DNA of 64,000 nucleotides from DATFQI01 sp963816955 (GCA_963816955.1 CAWFME010000007.1:332292-396291); one strand, 5' to 3'. Counted from the first letter of the stretch, positions 16,422-25,421 are shown. Translations and numbers: made by a program. The notes: generated by a model not told the origin, from the sequence alone.

Positions 16422-16817
16422 TCAGCTCGGGGACGCGATGTGGGCGATGGCGGCGTCGCGGCTTGCAAAGATCGCGAGCGCTTGAGGCATGCCGGTGATC
16501 TCGAGCACGAGTTGTGCGTAGGAGCCGGGCGTGACGACGAGGGCGAGATGGCCAGTGGCGTGCAGCCGGCTGCGGGCATGCACGACCGCCGCCAAGCCGA
16601 TCGAATCCATGAAGGTGACGTCGCGCAGGTCCACGACGATCCTCGTCGTGCCGGAGTCGATGGCCGTCTCGAGGCGCTTTCGCAGTTCGGGCGCGGTCGC
16701 CAGATCGAGCTCGCCCGAGACCGCGAGCACAAGCCCGCCGGGCAGCGGCTCTTCGGCAAGACCGAACGGGGGCCACTCATCTGTGGTCGCCGCAATGAGA
16801 GGTGCAACATCGCTCAT
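16422..16817 (-). CDS. STAS-domain anti-sigma factor antagonist
   Basis: 131 aa single-domain protein. 'GGLVLAVSGELDLATAPELR' and 'IVVDLRDVTFMDSIGLAAVV' give the STAS core, with the conserved phosphorylatable serine S71 in DSIGL. It ends 'LVLEITGMPQALAIFASRDA'. Such proteins bind an anti-sigma factor when unphosphorylated and release the sigma factor. No cognate RsbW-type kinase or sigma-B-type factor is in the window, so the partner is elsewhere. A few N-terminal residues precede the fold, as is common. Confidence 0.88.
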   Translation of the reverse strand: MSDVAPLIAATTDEWPPFGLAEEPLPGGLVLAVSGELDLATAPELRKRLETAIDSGTTRIVVDLRDVTFMDSIGLAAVVHARSRLHATGHLALVVTPGSYAQLVLEITGMPQALAIFASRDAAIAHIASPS

Positions 16818-16903
16818 GTGTTGATCTACGGCGCGTACGGCGCCGAGCTTGAGTCACAGCGGGTGGCCTGGCGGCATGTACGGCGGCGATCCTGCGCGCC
16901 TAG

Positions 16904-17190
16904 CCTCAAGGGCTCGATGACGATCGGCGCGACTCTCCAGAGGCTGGCTCGGAGGAGCTGCTCGCCGAACGGCTCGCTCCGGCGGCGCCCCACAAGGACG
17001 GCGAGCAGACGCCGTATCGCGGCCACCCCGTGCTTGTCGCCCGGCAGGCCACCGCGACCTGCCGCCGAATGTGCCTCGAGCGCTGGCAGGCCGCGAGCTC
17101 ACGAGCGAGGAGCAGGCCTACGCCGTGGACGTCATCTGCCGCTGGATCGAGACGGATCTCGCCGCCTCCGGGCGTCGCGCCCCGCGCTGA
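16904..17190 (+). pseudogene. DUF4186 protein remnant, truncated and frameshifted
   Basis: The frame reads 'EELLAERLAPAAPHKDGEQT' and 'YRGHPVLVARQATATCRRMC' then LERW, and after a frame change near 17092 'GRELTSEEQAYAVDVICRWI' then ETDLA. These are the diagnostic segments of DUF4186. The roughly 50 N-terminal residues are missing because an in-frame TAG lies at 16901-16903. The usual linker after ERW (…GIPKG…) is shortened by about 11 bases, which breaks the frame. Both defects together suggest real decay, unlike the single-base breaks elsewhere. Confidence 0.7.
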
Positions 17191-17217
17191 GCGGGACGCG
17201 CCAGCGTGGCGCGCGGA

Positions 17218-17409
17218 TCAGCGCTCGAGTAGCGCGCGCAGCTCGTCGAGCATGATCCAGCGCGTGCGGTGCCCGCTGCCGTCGCACTCCTCGCACGCGG
17301 TGCGCCTGGCCCAACGCACGTGCCCGGTCCCGGCCTGGACGCGCTGCGTCCCGGAGCCGTCGCAGGCTTCGCAGGCCTCGCGGATCTGCACCATTGCGTC
17401 CTGTCCCAC
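17218..17409 (-). CDS. Small DnaJ-type zinc-finger protein
   Basis: 63 aa with two CxxCxGxG motifs, 'CEACDGSG' at about residues 13-20 and 'CEECDGSG' at about 39-46, spaced to bind one zinc ion as in DnaJ cysteine-rich domains. A helix 'WIMLDELRALLER' ends the protein. It lacks a J domain, so it is a stand-alone zinc module. The start could be either of two nearby Met codons. Partner unknown. Confidence 0.65.
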   Translation of the reverse strand: MGQDAMVQIREACEACDGSGTQRVQAGTGHVRWARRTACEECDGSGHRTRWIMLDELRALLER

Positions 17410-17514
17410 CCGCCGACTCTATCCACGGTGGTCGCTTGACGGGCATCCCGCGTGCGGAGAGGCTGAGGCTGTCCATGCCTCGGCATCGGGGCACGACCGG
17501 GTCGAGGAGACGAT

Positions 17515-19740
17515 ATGGCGCGTATGCGCAGGCGGTTCACCGACGAGCGCGAGCAGCGCGAGAAGAAGGACGGGATCACTCGTCGTGACTTCCTCGACGG
17601 AGCCGCGGTGAGCGCTGCGGGCCTCGCCGCCGCCGCCGCGGCGCCGGGCCTGACGGGCTCGGAGGCGATGGCAGCCGCGAAGATCCCGCCGACCGAGCTG
17701 CCGCGCGGCTACTACCCGCCGACGTTCGCCTCGCCGAACACCGGCCTGCCGGACCGGGTGATGGACCGGACCTTCAAGATCGACGGACCGCCGCCGACCA
17801 GCCCGACGCAGGTGCACTCGACCAACGGCGGACCCGGCATCAACAAGGCCGCACACGACACGGGCGAGCGCTACGACTGCGTGATCGTCGGCGCAGGCGC
17901 GAGCGGCATCTCCGCGGCCAAGTCCTACCTGGATCGTTTCGGCTCGAACAAGCGGATCTTGATCCTCGACGCGCTGCCCGACTTCGGCGGGCACTCGCAC
18001 CGCAACGAGTTCCACATCCCGAACGCGGCCAATGGCGGCGCCGACGTCATGACGCTGCGCAACGGCGGCACGGTCAACCTCGACAGCATCGGCACCTGGA
18101 ACAAGAACGGCCCATCGGGCATCCCCGGCTCCTACGGCCAGCCGGCTATCGATTTCCTCTCGTGGGCCGGCGTGGATTTCACCACCGCCACCAAGTGGCA
18201 GAACGGCGCCGCCGCCGGAATTCCCGCGTCCTTCGGCCTCTACCAGCGCCTGCTGTTCCCGTCCGGCGACTACGGCAACGACCACGTCGTGGCTGCGCGC
18301 AACACGGGGCCGTTCGCCGGGCAGGAGCCGGCGACGATCGCCGGCTGGAACGCGTTCCTCAACCGCACGCCGTACGGGGCCGAGGCGCGAGCCGGGATCC
18401 TGCGCGTGCAGACCGCGAACGAGGACTTCCTCGCCAACGCGCCCGGCGCGCCGCTCACCGAGGCGCAGAAGCGCGACTACCTCACCGCGATCACCTACAA
18501 GCAGTACATGCAGGATCACGTCGGCGTCAACGAGGAGGCGTTCAACGGCGAGTACTGGCGCGGCTCCGGCGGCCTGCTCGGCACGGGCGGGCAGGCGGTG
18601 TCCGCCGCCGACTGCTGGATCCTGGGCCGCCCCGGATTCCCGGACGGCGTGGGGCTTGGCGACACCGAGAACATCGAGCTCAAGGGGATCGGGCGCACGC
18701 CCTACCAGGACTCGCGCTCGAGCAGCGGGCCGACGCGCGCATGGCCCGACGGCAACACGTCGCTGCTCCGGCTCGCGCTCTCGAAGCTGATCCCGAACGC
18801 GTTCCCCAACGTCGACGTCGGCGACGGGCCGATGCGCCCGGACCAGCTGAGCATCCTCAAGACCGACTGCCGGTACGACCGGCTCGACGTGCCGGACAAC
18901 GTCGTCCGCGTCCGGCTCAACGCCACCGTCTACAACGTCGAGTCGACCAGCGGCCGCGGCTATTCGCCGGTCGATTACGTCATGAACGACGTGGACGGCA
19001 TTCACACCTACCAGGGCGGCGGCAAGGGCGTCCGGGTCGGCGCCAAGCACGTGATCATGGCCTGCTGGAACCGCGTCACCGCGCACGTCGTGCAGGGCCT
19101 GCCGTCGAAGCAGGTCGAGGGGCTCTGCTATGCGCGCAAGGTGCCGCTGATCTACGGCCGCGCCGGCCTGAACAACTGGCGGGCGTTCGCGGACTCCAAG
19201 GTCGCGAGCGTGAGCCCGCGCGGGGTCTCGCTGTTCTGGGACTCGTTGAGCGTCGCGGCCGGCGCCGGCTTCGGCCCGACCGCCACGCCGGGCAAGTACT
19301 ACGGCCCGACACCGAACCAGCCGCCGACGGCGCCCGCGCAGCTCACGTTCCAGGTGGTCCCGAACCACCCGGACGCGATCCCGCAGGTGTTCGCCTACTC
19401 CACCGGCCAGCAGATGCTGCGCGAGATGAGCTGGGCCGATCTCGAGGACTCGGTCATCGATCTCATCGACCGCACCGTCAACAAGGAGGGCGGCGACTTC
19501 GACCCCGAGCGCGATATCCACGACTGGCGGATCAACCGTTGGAGCTACGGCTACGCGCACGAGCTCACCTCGACGTTCGACCCGTCCGCATACGGCCCGG
19601 TCGAAGGGCAACCGCAGTACGCGGCGCGCCAGCCGTTCCGGAACGTGACGATCGCGAACTCGGACTCCGAGGCCTTCGCGTACACGCACAGCGCGATCAA
19701 CGAGGGCTACCGGGCGGTGCAGGAACTGCCGAACGCGTAG
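17515..19740 (+). CDS. Tat-exported FAD oxidoreductase, spermidine-dehydrogenase-like
   Basis: 741 aa. Twin-arginine signal 'ITRRDFLDGAAVSAAGLAAA' at residues 21-40, so it is exported folded with its cofactor. Dinucleotide-binding motif 'DCVIVGAGASGISAAK' at about 120-135, then the acidic strand end 'ILILDALPDFGGHSHRNEFH'. The rest has the length and layout of the bacterial spermidine dehydrogenase family, including 'YKQYMQDHVGVNEEAFNGEY', 'HVIMACWNRV' and 'SDSEAFAYTHSAINEGYRAV' at the end, closing the FAD site. Polyamine substrate is inferred from family only. Its stop overlaps the GTG of the next gene (TAGTG), so they are coupled. Confidence 0.82.
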   Translation: MARMRRRFTDEREQREKKDGITRRDFLDGAAVSAAGLAAAAAAPGLTGSEAMAAAKIPPTELPRGYYPPTFASPNTGLPDRVMDRTFKIDGPPPTSPTQVHSTNGGPGINKAAHDTGERYDCVIVGAGASGISAAKSYLDRFGSNKRILILDALPDFGGHSHRNEFHIPNAANGGADVMTLRNGGTVNLDSIGTWNKNGPSGIPGSYGQPAIDFLSWAGVDFTTATKWQNGAAAGIPASFGLYQRLLFPSGDYGNDHVVAARNTGPFAGQEPATIAGWNAFLNRTPYGAEARAGILRVQTANEDFLANAPGAPLTEAQKRDYLTAITYKQYMQDHVGVNEEAFNGEYWRGSGGLLGTGGQAVSAADCWILGRPGFPDGVGLGDTENIELKGIGRTPYQDSRSSSGPTRAWPDGNTSLLRLALSKLIPNAFPNVDVGDGPMRPDQLSILKTDCRYDRLDVPDNVVRVRLNATVYNVESTSGRGYSPVDYVMNDVDGIHTYQGGGKGVRVGAKHVIMACWNRVTAHVVQGLPSKQVEGLCYARKVPLIYGRAGLNNWRAFADSKVASVSPRGVSLFWDSLSVAAGAGFGPTATPGKYYGPTPNQPPTAPAQLTFQVVPNHPDAIPQVFAYSTGQQMLREMSWADLEDSVIDLIDRTVNKEGGDFDPERDIHDWRINRWSYGYAHELTSTFDPSAYGPVEGQPQYAARQPFRNVTIANSDSEAFAYTHSAINEGYRAVQELPNA

Positions 19741-20780
19741 TGCGGCTCATCCAGCCAGGCGAGGCCGGCTACGACCGGTTCCGGGCGGTATTCGACCATC
19801 GTGTCGAGCGCCGCCCGGCGGCGATCGCCGTCTGCGACACGCCGGACGACGTGGCGGAAGCGGTGACGTATGCGGACGGACGCGGGCTGTCGGTGGCGGT
19901 GCGCGGCGGCGCGGCCGAGGAGCGCGCGACGCTCGACGACGGGCTCGTGATCGACGTGTCCGGCCTCAAGAACCTCGAGGTGGATCCCGGCGCGCGGCAC
20001 GCGCGCGTCGGCGGCGGGGTGACGTGGGCGGAGCTTGATGCCGCGACCCAAACGCACGGCCTCGCCGTCACGGGCGGGCGCGTGTCATGGATGGGCGTCG
20101 CCGGCGTGGCGCTGGACGAGGGGAGCGGGTGGCTCGAGCGCGCGCTCGGCTCCACCGGCGACAATGTGCTCGCCACGGATCTCACCGGCCCCGTGGCGAC
20201 GGAGCTCTCCCTGCGGCTGCACCCGTGCCGGCCCCAGCTGCTGTGCGGGTTCCTTTCCTTCCCGGGCGGACGCGCGCGCGAGCTGGCGACCGCCTACCGC
20301 GAGCTGATGGAGGTGGCCCCGCCTGAGGTAGGCGGCGCGCTGACGGTGTATGCGGGTCGCGCCGGCGTGTGTCAGGTGGCGTTCTGCTTCCTGGGCGATC
20401 CGAACGAGGGCGAGCGCTGGGTGGTGCCGCTGCGCGCCCTGGGACCGAGCCTCGACGCGGTCGGGCTGAACCCGTACGTCGCCTTCCAGGCGATGACGGA
20501 CACCCAGCAGCCGTTCGGGATGCGCTGTGAGCGGCGCGTGCGGGCGCTCGACGCGCTCGACGACAACCTGCTCGACGGCGCGCTCGAGGCGGCCGGGCGG
20601 CCCTCCGGGTCGGCGCTCTCGCGCGTCGTGCTGCGGCCGCGCGGCGGCGTCCTCGACGGCGCGCCGTGGAGCTGCGAGTGCCTCGCGCTGTGGCCGCCGG
20701 TGCCGAGCCTCGACGCGGCGAACCTCGCGTGGGCGGACCGGGTCGAAGAGGCGCTCGCCGGTGCTGCGACTCTGACGTAG
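19740..20780 (+). CDS. Degenerate FAD_binding_4/berberine-bridge-like protein
   Basis: 346 aa, well below the usual about 450. It keeps the fold signature: 'CDTPDDVAEAVTYADGRGLS', 'VIDVSGLKNLEVDPGARHAR', 'GGGVTWAELDAATQTHGLAV', 'GGRVSWMGVAGVALDEGSGW' and 'GSTGDNVLATDL'. The flavin features are lost: the RGGGH histidine site reads 'VRGGAAEE', GLTLGGGIGWL reads GVALDEGSGWL, and the region ED..LFWALRGGGGNFGVV is deleted between 'LATDL' and 'LSLRLHPCRP'. It probably no longer holds FAD covalently, perhaps not at all. Tight coupling to the flavoprotein gene suggests a partner or subunit role. Confidence 0.75.
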   Translation: MRLIQPGEAGYDRFRAVFDHRVERRPAAIAVCDTPDDVAEAVTYADGRGLSVAVRGGAAEERATLDDGLVIDVSGLKNLEVDPGARHARVGGGVTWAELDAATQTHGLAVTGGRVSWMGVAGVALDEGSGWLERALGSTGDNVLATDLTGPVATELSLRLHPCRPQLLCGFLSFPGGRARELATAYRELMEVAPPEVGGALTVYAGRAGVCQVAFCFLGDPNEGERWVVPLRALGPSLDAVGLNPYVAFQAMTDTQQPFGMRCERRVRALDALDDNLLDGALEAAGRPSGSALSRVVLRPRGGVLDGAPWSCECLALWPPVPSLDAANLAWADRVEEALAGAATLT

Positions 20781-21040
20781 GCGCCGCAGCCCGGGTCTGC
20801 GAGCCTCTCCGCGAGATGACGGTGGCGGCCACGGACCACGCGGGCGACGGGGCCGGCCTGCTCAGCGCAGTGGTCGGCCCCGCATCAAGCGCCGCTGATC
20901 ACCAACGACGAGGCGGGCAACGCCCAGCGGCTTCTGAAGCTGCCCGTGGCCTCATCGCAGAGGTCGTCAAGGCCGACGGCCATGGGCTGCGGGACGGGGG
21001 TGACCCGCCCGCAGCCGAGTGACCGCTCGTCGCCTGCGGA

Positions 21041-21646
21041 TCAGTTCAGCGCCCGCGCCGCGGCATCGCAGAAGTCGTCGTTGCGGCCCGTCGATTCCTT
21101 GACCGTGCCCAGACGGCCCAGGAACTCGTCGTCGGAGGGATCGTTCGGCGTGCCGCCGTCGTCGATGAGGATCTCGAACCGGGTCTGACCAGGGTTCCTG
21201 GCGATCGCCTTGCCGTCGGGTCCGTAGAGCACGGCGTTCCCGGTCGCGAGCACAAGGATGGTGAGAGTGCCGTCGCCGTTCTCCCTCACTCGCATGTCCT
21301 TCTCGGTGACGGTCGCGACCGACGTCAGCGACGTGCCGGTCGCGGGATTGTGGAGCACTTCCCGGGTGACGCCGTGCTGCAGGAAGTACGTCAGCCCGGC
21401 CGGGCCGCGCGAGACGACGTTGACCCGCATGTCCAGCACCGACGTGAGCTCGACGGTCAACCCCGCGACGTCACAGAAGTCCTCCAGGACGATGCTGCGC
21501 TCCTCGTGGACGGTCTCCCGGAACACCTGCCGTGCGTCCGCGGCCGCAGCGGCCGCGAGGACGACCAGCAGTCCCGGCATCACCCCGAGCCGCAGCTTGC
21601 GTGCCCATCTCGTGCCCGTCCTCCGTCGTTCCGTCTCTCCGAGCAT
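21041..21646 (-). CDS. Secreted protein of unknown function
   Basis: 201 aa from the ATG that overlaps the stop of the upstream lipoprotein gene (TGATG). Signal peptide 'LGVMPGLLVVLAAAAAADA'. The mature part has 'HEERSIVLEDFCDVAGLTVE', 'ENGDGTLTILVLATGNAVLY', 'GQTRFEILIDDGGTPNDPSD' and 'STGRNDDFCDAAARAL', with two conserved cysteines likely forming a disulfide. I associate the pattern with an unnamed exported Thermoleophilia/actinobacterial family. Enzyme residues are not evident. Confidence 0.7.
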   Translation of the reverse strand: MLGETERRRTGTRWARKLRLGVMPGLLVVLAAAAAADARQVFRETVHEERSIVLEDFCDVAGLTVELTSVLDMRVNVVSRGPAGLTYFLQHGVTREVLHNPATGTSLTSVATVTEKDMRVRENGDGTLTILVLATGNAVLYGPDGKAIARNPGQTRFEILIDDGGTPNDPSDDEFLGRLGTVKESTGRNDDFCDAAARALN

Positions 21647-22113
21647 CACTGCTCTCCCTTCTCGGGCGTGTCGCCCGTCCGCGTCCATGGGACGCTGTTG
21701 AACACCTCGGTGACCTTCCGTTCCTCCGGGCCGGCGTCGTGGTCGAGCGGCTCGAAGTCCGACCAGGTGATGCGCTCGCCATCGGTGGAGTAGGTCATGG
21801 CCCAGTCGCCGGTGCAGCCGCTCGTCCAGTGGAAGGAAGCGCGGTTGCCGTCGAGCGCGACGACGCCCGCGCATGCGCCGACCGTCCCGTCCGCGGCACG
21901 CCAGCGGTCGATGAACGAGCCACGGTCGATGGTGATCCGGTGCACGCCGGATTCCGTCGTCGCCTGCTGCGCCGGGATGCCGTTGTGGAGCAGGTACCCG
22001 CGGGTCAGCTCGAACTCATAGACACCGTCGCGCAGACCGTGGCTCGCGTCCCCTCCGCAGCCTCCGAGCACGTCCACCGCTGCGATCACCAGCACGAGGC
22101 ACGTTCGATTCAT
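21646..22113 (-). CDS. Lipoprotein of unknown function
   Basis: 155 aa from 'MNRTCLVLVIAAVDVLGGCG', lipobox LGGC with Cys19; an upstream ATG would place 12 extra residues before the signal and is less likely. The mature domain ('LRDGVYEFELTRGYLLHNGI', 'GACAGVVALDGNRASFHWTS', 'YSTDGERITWSDFE') looks like a beta-barrel/lipocalin-type fold: the D-G-x-Y start and repeated amphipathic strands are seen in small extracytoplasmic binding proteins. Coupled to the downstream secreted-protein gene; divergent from the BTAD regulator gene. Confidence 0.7.
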   Translation of the reverse strand: MNRTCLVLVIAAVDVLGGCGGDASHGLRDGVYEFELTRGYLLHNGIPAQQATTESGVHRITIDRGSFIDRWRAADGTVGACAGVVALDGNRASFHWTSGCTGDWAMTYSTDGERITWSDFEPLDHDAGPEERKVTEVFNSVPWTRTGDTPEKGEQ

Positions 22114-22162
22114 GGCGCGGCGGAGCTTCGAGAACGGTGCTCTCTGCACGCTGTCAACGGTC

Positions 22163-22191
22163 TTTCAGGCGCCTGACGCGCGTGGTAGCGT
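22163..22191 (+). promoter_or_regulatory. Candidate promoter for the BTAD fusion gene, leaderless
   Basis: TTTCAG (22163-22168), 17-base spacer, TAGCGT (22186-22191). The predicted transcription start falls at about 22198, exactly where the only in-frame upstream initiation codon (CTG) lies. The -10 hexamer TAGCGT also occurs before the genes at 396 and 50009. Confidence 0.4.
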
Positions 22192-22197
22192 CGGGCC

Positions 22198-25100
22198 CTG
22201 GCGCCCGCTCTCGACTTCCGCGTTCTCGGGCCCCTCGAGGTGTGGGAAGGCGAGCGGCGGCTTCGCCTCGGTGGGGTCAAGCAGCGCAGCCTGCTCGCGC
22301 TGCTGCTGCTCAGGGCGGGGTCCGTCGTCCCGAGCGACCGGCTGATCGAGGATCTCTGGGGCGACGACCGACCGCACGACGCCGCGAGCGCGGTTCACCA
22401 GCACGTCGCGCGGCTGAGGAAGCTGCTCGAGCCCCATGGGGTGCTCGAGACCCGCTGGCCCGGCTATGTGCTGGTGATCGCTCCGGAGCAGCTCGACCTG
22501 TTCCGGTTCGAGCGCCTCGGCGCCGAAGGCCGCGCGCTCCTCGAGGAGGGGCGCGCCGAAGAGGCTGCCCGCATCCTGCGGTCGGCCCTCGATCTCTGGC
22601 GCGGTGAGCCGCTCGCCGATCTGACGGGCGAGCGCTTCCTGACGGAGGATCTGCCGCGCCTGGAGGAGGGGCGGCTCGAGGTGCTGGAGGCTCGCATCGA
22701 CGCCGACCTCGCCTCCGGCCGCGACCGCGAGCTGGTCGGCGAGTTGCGGGAGCTCGTCCGGGCCGCTCCGTTCCGCGAGCGATTCCGAGCCCAGCTGATG
22801 ACCGCGCTCTACCGGGCGGGTCGCCAGGCGGACGCGCTCGATGTCTACGCCGACGCTCGCCGCGAGCTCGTCGGCGGACTCGGTCTCGAGCCGGGGCCGG
22901 AGCTGCAGCGGCTCCAGAAGGCGATCCTCGCCCACGACGCCGGACTCGACGCGCGGGCCCGGCCCCGCTCCCCGACGCCACGCGGCCGCGTCCGCGCGGC
23001 GGCGGTGGGACTGGTGCTGGCACTCGCGGCCACGGTGGCGGCTGCCGTGCTGCTCCGGGACGGTGACGAGTCCCGTGCCGAGCTTGCCGCCGCGCCGACC
23101 ACGGGCGCGGTGGTGGCGTTCGACGCTCGGAGCGGCGCCCTCCGACGGCGCATCGCAGCCGGCCGGACACCGAGCTCGATCGCCGTGGACGGCGGCGCCG
23201 CCTGGGTCGTCGACGCCGACGCCCAGACGGTGCTCCGCCTCGCCGTCGCGTCGCGCGTCGTGGAGACGTTCTCCACGGGCGCGACGCCAACCGATGTCGC
23301 TGCGGCGTCAGGCTCGGTCTGGGTCGCCAACGGCGAGCCGCTCGACGATGCGCAGTTCACCGGGCCGGTGGCCACAGCCGTCGCGCGGCTCGACACGACG
23401 ACCGGCACCAAGCGCGCCGAGACCCGCCTGCCCAGGCGCGGCGGCGCGCTCTCGAATCTCGTCGAGAACCACGTGGCGGCGCACGAGGACGCCGTCTGGG
23501 CGGTCACTCCCGACTTCGGGATCGTGCGGATCGATGCCGCAACCGGCACCATCACCGCCCGATCGAGGGCCGTGCGCGTCGCCGCGGTCGCCGCGGGCCC
23601 GGCCGGGGTCTGGGTACTCGGCGTCGACGGGGTCGTGGCGCGGCTCGACGAACGCTCTGCGCGACCCGTCGCACGCGCGAGCGTGCCCGCGTCATCCGTC
23701 GGTGCGATCGCGGTCGGTACCGATGCGGCCTGGGTGACGTCTCCGTCGGAGGGCACGCTCTGGAAGGTCGCCGCGGGCTCCAGGCCGACGGTCGGTGCGG
23801 TCGACCTCGCCCACGGCGTCTCGGACATCGCGGTCACGGAGGACGCCGTCTGGGTCGCGAACCCGCTCGCCGGCACCGTCGTGCGGGTCGACATCGAGTC
23901 GGCGGCGGTGGAGCGAACGCTCGATCTGGACGGCATCCCGCGGTCGATCGCCGTTGACGGCGAGACCCTCTGGGTCGCCCTCGTCGCCGACCCCGAGGCG
24001 TCAGCGATCGCCGTCTCGGGGATCCGGCCTCTGCCGGGCTCGACGTGCGAGAGCGTGCTCGCGGGCAAGGAGGTATCCGACCTCCTCATCGTCTCCGACC
24101 TCCCGTTGCAAGGAGGAACGCGGGGCACCGCCACGCAGATGGCGCAGGCGATCGCGTTCGTCTTGCGCGAGCGCGGATTCCGCGCCGCGCGATTCAAGGT
24201 CGCCTACCAGTCGTGCGACGACTCGGTCGCCCGAACCGGCCTCTTCGACGAAGCGAAGTGCGCAGCGAACGCCCGCGCCTACGGGCGGAACCCCGACATC
24301 GTCGCGGTGATCGGCACCGTGAACTCGCCGTGCGCCGTAGCGGCGGTTCCCGAGCTCAACCGCGCACCGGGCGGCCCGCTCGCCATGATCTCACCGTTCA
24401 ACTCGTTCGTCGGGCTGACGCGGGCCGGGCCGGGCGTCGACCCTTCGCTGCCCGCCGCCCTGTACCCGACCGGCCGCCGGAACTACGTGCGCGTGTACCC
24501 GACGGATGACCTGCAGGGGGCCGCGCTCGCGCTCGTGGCACGCGACCGCGGCCGCCGGCGCGTGCACGTCCTCGACGACGGCGACCCCGGCTACGGCGCG
24601 CTGATGGCGACCGGGTTCGAGACGGCCGCGGGCCGGCTCGGCCTCGAGGTGGTCGGACGTGAATCCTGGGACCCACGGGCGCGCGGCTATGCGGCGCTCG
24701 CTCGCCGGATCGCGCGTTCCCGGGCGCAGGCGGTGTTCGTCGGCGGCCTGCTCGACACGAACGCGGGTCGGGTGATCCGCGACCTGCGCGCTCGCCTCGG
24801 GCCGGCGGTCGACGTGCTCGCTCCCGACGGGCTCACCCCGCTGACGCTCCTGTCCCGCCGCGCCGGGCCTTCGGCGCGCGGCGTGTACGTCAGCCTGGCC
24901 GGCACGGTCACGGAACGACTTCCGCCCGCGGGCGCGGACTTCGTGCGCCGCTTCGCCAAGACGCAGGCCGGCGGCGAGGTCGAGCCGTCCGCCGTCTACG
25001 CCGCCGAGGCGACCGGGGCGCTCCTCGACGCCATCGGCCGCTCCGACGGCACCCGCGACTCCGTCCTCGAGCAGCTGTTCGCCACGCGTGCGCACGCAGG

Positions 25101-25278
25101 CCTGCTGGGCACGTTCGGCTTCGACGCGAACGGCGACATCACCGAGTCCCCGGTCACGATCGTGCGGGTCACGCGCGGAGGGCGATCGAACAGGATCGGG
25201 AGCACCGAAGGCGGCGTCGTCGACCGCGTCGTGCGACCCTCGCCGAGCCTGGTCGCGACCGAGAGCTCGGCGGGCTGA
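22198..25278 (+). CDS. Membrane one-component regulator: wHTH-BTAD, TM, beta-propeller, periplasmic-binding domain
   Basis: About 1,026 aa. OmpR-type DNA-binding domain at residues 1-100 ('LDFRVLGPLEVWEGERRLRL' needs a start upstream of the first GTG), BTAD helical domain at about 105-245, one membrane helix 'AAAVGLVLALAATVAAAVLL' at about 265-285, a YVTN/YncE-like propeller at about 300-600 (repeats like 'PSSIAVDGGAAWVVDADAQT'), and a type I periplasmic-binding domain of the branched-chain amino acid family at about 615-1000 ('AVIGTVNSPCAVAAVPELN'). This is a ToxR-like layout: ligand outside, DNA binding inside. The start is odd: only CTG at 22198 is available in frame before a TAG at 22186. 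Ligand and targets are unknown. Confidence 0.82.
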   Translation: MAPALDFRVLGPLEVWEGERRLRLGGVKQRSLLALLLLRAGSVVPSDRLIEDLWGDDRPHDAASAVHQHVARLRKLLEPHGVLETRWPGYVLVIAPEQLDLFRFERLGAEGRALLEEGRAEEAARILRSALDLWRGEPLADLTGERFLTEDLPRLEEGRLEVLEARIDADLASGRDRELVGELRELVRAAPFRERFRAQLMTALYRAGRQADALDVYADARRELVGGLGLEPGPELQRLQKAILAHDAGLDARARPRSPTPRGRVRAAAVGLVLALAATVAAAVLLRDGDESRAELAAAPTTGAVVAFDARSGALRRRIAAGRTPSSIAVDGGAAWVVDADAQTVLRLAVASRVVETFSTGATPTDVAAASGSVWVANGEPLDDAQFTGPVATAVARLDTTTGTKRAETRLPRRGGALSNLVENHVAAHEDAVWAVTPDFGIVRIDAATGTITARSRAVRVAAVAAGPAGVWVLGVDGVVARLDERSARPVARASVPASSVGAIAVGTDAAWVTSPSEGTLWKVAAGSRPTVGAVDLAHGVSDIAVTEDAVWVANPLAGTVVRVDIESAAVERTLDLDGIPRSIAVDGETLWVALVADPEASAIAVSGIRPLPGSTCESVLAGKEVSDLLIVSDLPLQGGTRGTATQMAQAIAFVLRERGFRAARFKVAYQSCDDSVARTGLFDEAKCAANARAYGRNPDIVAVIGTVNSPCAVAAVPELNRAPGGPLAMISPFNSFVGLTRAGPGVDPSLPAALYPTGRRNYVRVYPTDDLQGAALALVARDRGRRRVHVLDDGDPGYGALMATGFETAAGRLGLEVVGRESWDPRARGYAALARRIARSRAQAVFVGGLLDTNAGRVIRDLRARLGPAVDVLAPDGLTPLTLLSRRAGPSARGVYVSLAGTVTERLPPAGADFVRRFAKTQAGGEVEPSAVYAAEATGALLDAIGRSDGTRDSVLEQLFATRAHAGLLGTFGFDANGDITESPVTIVRVTRGGRSNRIGSTEGGVVDRVVRPSPSLVATESSAG

Positions 25279-25421
25279 GCAGCGTTCCACGTGTCCAGAC
25301 GCGAACTCGAGGTCCTGTCCCAGGGTCCATGGCGACCGGCCGCGCGTACGAGCAGACTCAGCGACAAGCCAAGGGCCTGAGCAGGGCACGCGGGTGATCG
25401 CGAGAACGGAGGTAGTGCGCG

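Noticed and set aside
17419..19689. Open frame of 756 codons opposite the Tat flavoprotein gene
   Set aside because: Pure antisense shadow; the plus strand has the Tat signal, Rossmann motif and coupled stop.
20781..21040. Possible small gene in the 260-base gap after the degenerate flavoprotein
   Set aside because: No frame has a ribosome-binding site, signal or motif.
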